From: Cricetomys ansorgei
Taxonomy: Eukaryota > Chordata > Mammalia > Rodentia > Nesomyidae
Assembly: GCA_026225945.1 (NCBI GenBank)
Contig: JAMJFZ010004075.1
Location: 838,501-902,500 of the forward strand
Reading direction: 5' to 3'
Length of the DNA: 64,000 bases
Positions within the stretch are counted from its first letter, which is position 1. Each line of letters opens with the position of its first letter. Below the pieces are notes generated by a model. That model searched no databases. It was given only the letters and a program-made list of their open reading frames with translations, and was not told the origin of the DNA. Made by a program: the position numbers and the translations under genes. Positions 59,056-64,000 of the stretch are shown here, piece by piece.

Positions 59056-59695
59056 AATTTTATTTTTCTCCTTTTGTTGAAAGTAGATTCTTTTCTCACA
59101 TAATGCATCCTGAGGATGGTTTCCCCCCTCTCTCTACTACTCCCAGTTTCTCCTCCCCTCCCCTCATCTGGATCCACCCCCTTTCTGTCTCTCCTTAGAA
59201 AGACATAGACGTCTTAGGGATAATAATAAAATACTACAAAATAAAATATAAGATAAAACTAAAACTATTGCATCGGAGTTGGACAGGACAAACAAAAGGA
59301 AAAGAGCCCAAGAGAAGCCACCAGAATTAGAGACTCGCTCGCTTGCATATTCGGGAATTTTACAAGAACACTAAGCTGGAAGCCACAGCATACACAGAGA
59401 GCCTGACGCAGACCACGCAGGCTCTGCGCATGCTGCCTTGGTCTCTGTGAGCTCATATGTGCTCTGGTCATGTTGTTTAGTAGGCCTTGTTCTCCTGGTG
59501 CCCTCCATCCCCTTTGCCTCTTGCGCTTGTCCAGCCTCCTCTTCCATGAGGTCCCCTCAGCCCTGAGGGGAAGGATTTGATGGAGACATCCCATTAAGGG
59601 CGGAGTGTTCCAAGGTCTCTCACTCTCTGCATGATGTCTGGCTGTGGGTCTCTGTATCTGTTCCCATCAGGGCAGGAGGAGCTTCTCCGATGATG
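59056..59695 (-). mobile_element. L1 (Lx-type) 3' UTR fragment, antisense
   Basis: Read on the minus strand this matches the rodent L1 3' UTR: a start at the phrase equivalent to cagatgggaacagatacaga, then cttggaacactc, the A-rich ttattattatccc tract and the end atagattcttttctcaca on the + side. The L1 3' end is at about 59056 in + coordinates. Only UTR sequence remains, with no ORF2 sequence beside it, so it is a short 5'-truncated old copy. Confidence 0.85.
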
Positions 59696-61004
59696 AATTT
59701 AGCTTCTTTTTATACTTTGGGAAAACAGACCATGACCTCTGTCCTGCAAGGGACTCATGAGTTTGGCTGGTTCTGGGGGAACAAGAAAGACTTCCACAGC
59801 AATACCGCCAGGGCTTCGCTGGCAGGAGGCGCCAACTGCCCTTTGCCGACAGACCCAACGACCCCATCCTACTGGCTTCTCCTCCCTGTCTTCCTCCTCT
59901 TCGCCCCTCCATCCCCTCCACAGTTAAACCTTGGAACCAGCCAAATTCTACAACCCTTTTATTCCATGATATTAAATCAAACAAGCAGTGACACCAACAA
60001 GCCCAGTAGTTCCCTACTTCAGAGGAAGTCGATGAGGTGGTCCAGATAGTCTCTTAAATGTCCGGCACGAATTCACTTACACTGTGCTGTAGAGTTTGAC
60101 ACCTGGCCATCCCGTCCCCATCCCATCCCACGGTGTAGAATGCTGAATATGACAGCCACCACCTTAGTCAGAGCAGCTGCATAGGAGACCCCGGCACCAG
60201 GACTGTTGACAGTCATTCCTAGTGGGAAGTCGGAGGGTCACTCACCTTCACCTGAGATCCCAGCAACCCCCTCCTTCTGGAGCCCATCTTAGCTGTGTGT
60301 AACCCACCCTAGCCATGCATGGCTTTAGGAGATGCTGAACTTTTAGAGGGTGGAAGGTTAAGTGAAGAGAAAACCAGGAGTGGGGTGTGGGGTTCTTCTA
60401 CACAGCTGTGGGGACGTTGTCATCTATTATGGGATGGGTTTTTTTGGTGATACAGATGTTTGGGAGTTATCAATATTCCTGCAAGCCAGCTAAGTAAACC
60501 CCTCAGTTCACCAAACTGACTTGGGTGGGGTCACAACTTTGGTCTGTGGCTGGTGCCCGGCTCTGAATGAACAGACATTCATGTCTCCCAGGAAATTTAA
60601 TGCAACAAACGTCTTAGAATACCCTGTTCTTCCATCAAGAGCAAGTACCCTTCCAGCTTTCTGGGCAGCTCTGGTGTTTCCTCTAAGACTCACCAGGTTT
60701 TGTTCTTACTGGTTACTGGTGGTCACTGTGGGCTGGGAATTTCTGGGCTCTTGTCTTCTTACTCAAAATCTGAACTAAAGGCTCACGCAGATTTGCAAAA
60801 GTAACAAGGAAACTTTATTCAAAGCAAAGTGACAGGTCAGATATGCAAAGTGACAGGTCATGAGTGATGGCAGGCCACGTGAGTGAGGGTGTTCAAGGGT
60901 CCCCGTTGTTGTTTTGGGCTTAATTTTATGGTGTTCAAATTAAGAGTTTGGTTACCAGGTGTGTGGTTTGGTGGTTCTTTATTTTAATTGACAACTTGGC
61001 ATTA

Positions 61005-61300
61005 AATAGACCTTTGTTCACTGTGCATGCCCTTTCCCACAATGCAATACTCACAGCCAGTTATGAATAGACATAGACGCTAAATAGGGGATTCTCCCTA
61101 GAAGTTTACTTAGAGGACAGAGTTTGTCTTATTGCACACACCAGTTAAGGCCAGATCAGACATCCTTTCTCTGTACCTGGATACACTGGGGGCACGTTCA
61201 TAGAAACTGAGTTTGGTGGTCGTTAGGAAGAGGAGAATCATTCTATTATTTTGTGTGTACCTGCAGCTTGAGGTAGTGGGGTCCCAGGTTGCTAACAGGT
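61005..61300 (+). repeat. Unnamed dispersed repeat, copy 2
   Basis: It is the counterpart of 38290-38610, with ccctagaagttt at 61095-61106 and the same block order. Just downstream, gtgg(g/a)gtcccaggttgct occurs twice, at about 61278 and 61409, 131 bp apart. Confidence 0.5.
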
Positions 61301-62486
61301 TGCTAGTGCATTTTTGAAAGGATTATGTGGTCATTGTACAAGAAAGTAAGGGGCTCAGGGGGCCGAGTGCATTGTCGGAAGAGTGGTGTTTGCATAGCCA
61401 GAACCTAGTGGAGTCCCAGGTTGCTGAACTATTCCCTACGCTTGCCTGCCTCGGGCTCACCATAGTAGGCTGCACCATAGCACTTTGATACAACCACTGT
61501 GCCCTTCTTTTCCTTTCACAGTTATGACGGTCCGTGGTACCTGTATGTCCCCCTGCCCAGGTTGTGGACTTGTTGGGAATAAACACATCACCTCCTTGGT
61601 GGGCATCCACTCAGCAGCTAGGCAGTCTAGTAATGTGTCAACATGGCGCAGTGACATCACTCCTGCTGTGGGGTAACAGATGGTCGTGTAGGTCAGAGTC
61701 TAGTCAAAATACGTGGCACACAAGCAATGTCTGCATCCACCTTGGCAGAAGGATGACGTAGTAATACTTTATGATTTGTCTCAAACGATTGGTAGTCAGT
61801 TAGAAAATACTTTCATTGAGATAAAAATCGCCCTGTGTGTTCGTTTTGTCGGTTGCTTATGGAGCTGCGTAACTATCAGTACACTGTGACCCCAGGACAT
61901 TTTCATAACGCCCAACCTTTCTTAGGCTCGAACCACCCTCAGCTGGCTTTAGACAAGCACAGACTTTTATTTTTTCTATATGTTTGATCATCCTGGGCTT
62001 TGTATGTCAATGGAATCATGTGTGGTGTTTGGGGTCTGTCTTCTTTTCACTTAGAAACGTCTTCAAAGCTTACGTATGCAACGGCAGGCACCGACACTTA
62101 TTTTCCTTGCATTCTATCGCAGGGACAAAACACATCTTACTCACCCTTCCGTCTCTTGGTAGATATTTGGGTTGTTTCTGAATATCATTGCTAGGAACAC
62201 TATGGGCAGGCTTTTGAGAGGCGTGTGTTTTATTCTTAGTTAATAAGCAGTTGCTGGCCCCACTTGGCTTCTTTGCCAGGACGGAGTATCGGTTTCCCCG
62301 CATCGTCGCTCGCACTTTCTGTCGTCTCTCTCTGTAATTACGAATATCTTAGTATGATTGCTTGTGCTAGCTCGCTATATACTCCTCCAGCAGCTAACTT
62401 AATTCACGTATTTTAGTGAGTAATTGTAGTATTAGACAAGGAATTCCTCTTTCGTATTCAATGTTATTACCATTGTTGTTACACTG

Positions 62487-62625
62487 CGTGTTCATATGGG
62501 GGACAACTTTGCAGGATTTGCTCCTCCTTCTCCCTTTAGGTGGCCTCCAGGGACTGAACTCTGGTATCTGGTTGCAGGCCAAGTGCTTCTATCTGCTGAA
62601 GCATCTCTCCAGCCTCCATCTCTTT
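62487..62625 (-). repeat. B3 SINE, antisense
   Basis: gggggacaactttgcaggat, gactgaactctggtatctgg and gaagcatctctccagcctcc. Confidence 0.78.
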
Positions 62626-63411
62626 ACGTTTAATGATTTTTTTTTAAGCCAAGTAGTTAGGAGAACACAGACTGACAAGTGTCATAGTTAGCAAGTGAAG
62701 CCCTGTGGCTAACCGTGAAGAATTCTAGCTTGGCTACATAATACTCTGCTTCAGAGATCATTCTCCAGAAGAAATCTCAGAGGATAGTATATACTTCCTA
62801 TTTTTCAAGTATAAGGGACACAGAGATGAACTCCACATGTCTGGATATTTTTGTTCAAAAAAACTTGGTTTCTATGGTGATATCTTAACTCTTCCAACTC
62901 TTCTAACGTGACTACAAGAGCAGCCACATCTGGAATGCAGACCACGTGTGAGGGCTCCACAGGGCTTGATTATTCTTTGCTCTGAAATGAAGAGGCAGGA
63001 AAAATAACATGTCCACAGTTGCAGTGAAACAAAGAGACTGAGCAGAGTCGTTTTATCTAGAGATAGTGTACAGGATCTTTAAACAAACTTAGAAATCACA
63101 CTTAGAACAGTGGCTTGGGGCAAGGGTTTTCCTCCTTGATCCAGATGTAGAAATAAAATCCTTTCTTTAAATAAAAGTTATTTAAAGGGAAAAATAAGAC
63201 ATAACATTTGCATAAGCCATTTTCATTTGGTTCAAACATTGCATTTAAGATGAGTAAAATATAAACCAGCCCTGCAGATAAATACCAAGAGGATAAATCT
63301 CCAGCTGTGTCTGACATTTTTCCTTTAGTGGGATTTGGACTCATTGAATGAGAAACAAATCCTGTTCTTATCAACCTGGATAGGAGACATATCTTACAGA
63401 ATTACAAGATC

Positions 63412-63515
63412 AAAGAGGCTGAGGACGTATCTCAGTAGTGGAGTACTTTCCCAGCATGCCCAAGGCCCTGGATTCACCCTCAGCACTGCCCAACAAGCAA
63501 ACACACACCCCGCAG
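63412..63515 (+). repeat. ID-like SINE, sense
   Basis: gaggctgaggacgtatctca gtagtggag, cccaaggccctggattcacc and ctcagcactgccc keep the A and B box layout of ID elements. Confidence 0.6.
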
Positions 63516-64000
63516 GATAGCATCTGTAAGCCAGTTCATCAGTTCGTAGACGCCTATCAGAGCTCTGGGGGGAACTGCTGAGAAGCAGCATAGCACAGCC
63601 ACGTGTACAAAAATGGACAGGTGAAGACATGCAATCTGCTGTTTTCCTTTGTCTTTAAACCTGAAAAGAAAGTGAGCCAATGGTGCTTGCCTGCATCTCT
63701 AGACCTCTTTAGAGAGGTCTGTTCCCTTTTTCTTTCTGAAATTAGACTCATGAAATGAACTAAAGATTTTGAGACTCTTAGGTTAGGAATGAATAAGAAC
63801 CTACCAACAAATTCATCAGCTGCATAAAGTATCTTCAAGTAAGTCAGCAGGTCATGTTGATTCCGATAGTACATTTCTGAACACAGGTAGCAGCAGGCGA
63901 TTTCTTAAGGAGCTTTCTAGCTCTGGGACGCCGTAGCATCTTTTTTTTTATTTTTTTATTATAGGCAACTGAAAAACTTTACTTAGTGGTTCAATAGTGA

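Larger units (their letters stand above)
42200..64000 (+). other. Fbxl13: Fbxl13 intron after exon H (at least 21.8 kb, open at window end)
   Basis: It holds B1, B2, B3 and B4-type SINEs, an inverted pair of MaLR LTRs (46735-47070 and 47545-47930), two long CA arrays (51900-52872 and 57305-58073), the 9-bp minisatellite (53942-54486), an antisense L1 3' UTR (59056-59695) and a second copy of the unnamed repeat (61005-61300). Unassigned stretches over 300 bases where I see no feature: 42210-43810, 44030-44970, 45100-46730, 48110-49000, 49170-51170, 52880-53930, 56060-56480, 58080-59040, 59700-61000 and 61430-62480. No exon resembling the next FBXL13 LRR was found. Confidence 0.7.

Noticed and set aside
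62540..62625. ag-ggactgaac as a possible start of the exon after H (Gly codon after an acceptor)
   Set aside because: The sequence around it is an antisense B3 SINE, and the translation does not follow the FBXL13 repeat.

Overview
This is mammalian nuclear DNA from a muroid rodent. The evidence is a dense load of B1, B2, B3 and B4-type SINEs, rodent MaLR LTRs (MT/ORR1-like), an Lx-type L1 3' UTR, and very long CA/TG arrays. I saw no fresh rat-type ID elements and the exon residues differ from the mouse protein I remember, so I would not assign it to Rattus or Mus; the species is not determinable from what I can see.

The only functional gene I can support is Fbxl13 (F-box and leucine-rich-repeat protein 13, also called dynein regulatory complex subunit 6, DRC6), on the + strand. 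Eight consecutive internal coding exons, named A to H here, lie at 926-978, 5994-6094, 15969-16098, 37098-37196, 37757-37874, 37968-38130, 41247-41366 and 42073-42199. All have AG/GT borders and their reading phases join without a break. Together they encode about 303 residues of cysteine-containing leucine-rich repeats. The N-terminal F-box exons lie before the window. The last LRRs and the C-terminal tail lie after it: nothing from 42.2 to 64 kb looks like the next exon.

Layout: 1-925 is intron. Exons A to C are spread over 15 kb of SINE-rich intron with three large CA/TG arrays. A 21-kb intron (16.1-37.1 kb) holds several MaLR LTRs and a processed Nop56 pseudogene (about 33.87-34.68 kb). 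Exons D, E and F cluster within 1.05 kb, G and H follow at 41-42 kb, and a final intron of more than 21.8 kb runs to the end. That last intron contains two further CA arrays, a 9-bp G-rich minisatellite (53.94-54.49 kb), an inverted LTR pair, and an L1 3' UTR fragment.

I found no novel multi-gene system. The points most worth a second look are: the in-frame 99-bp exon D with a long CA repeat 125 nt beyond its donor; the 93-nt intron with a weak donor; CA arrays that all sit on SINE 3' tails; a ~375-bp higher-order duplication inside one CA array; the minisatellite with an unidentified possible transcript unit beside it; an unnamed dispersed repeat present twice; and compact G-quadruplex and Z-DNA motifs. 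Most long open frames in this window are low-complexity repeat artefacts and are not reported as genes.
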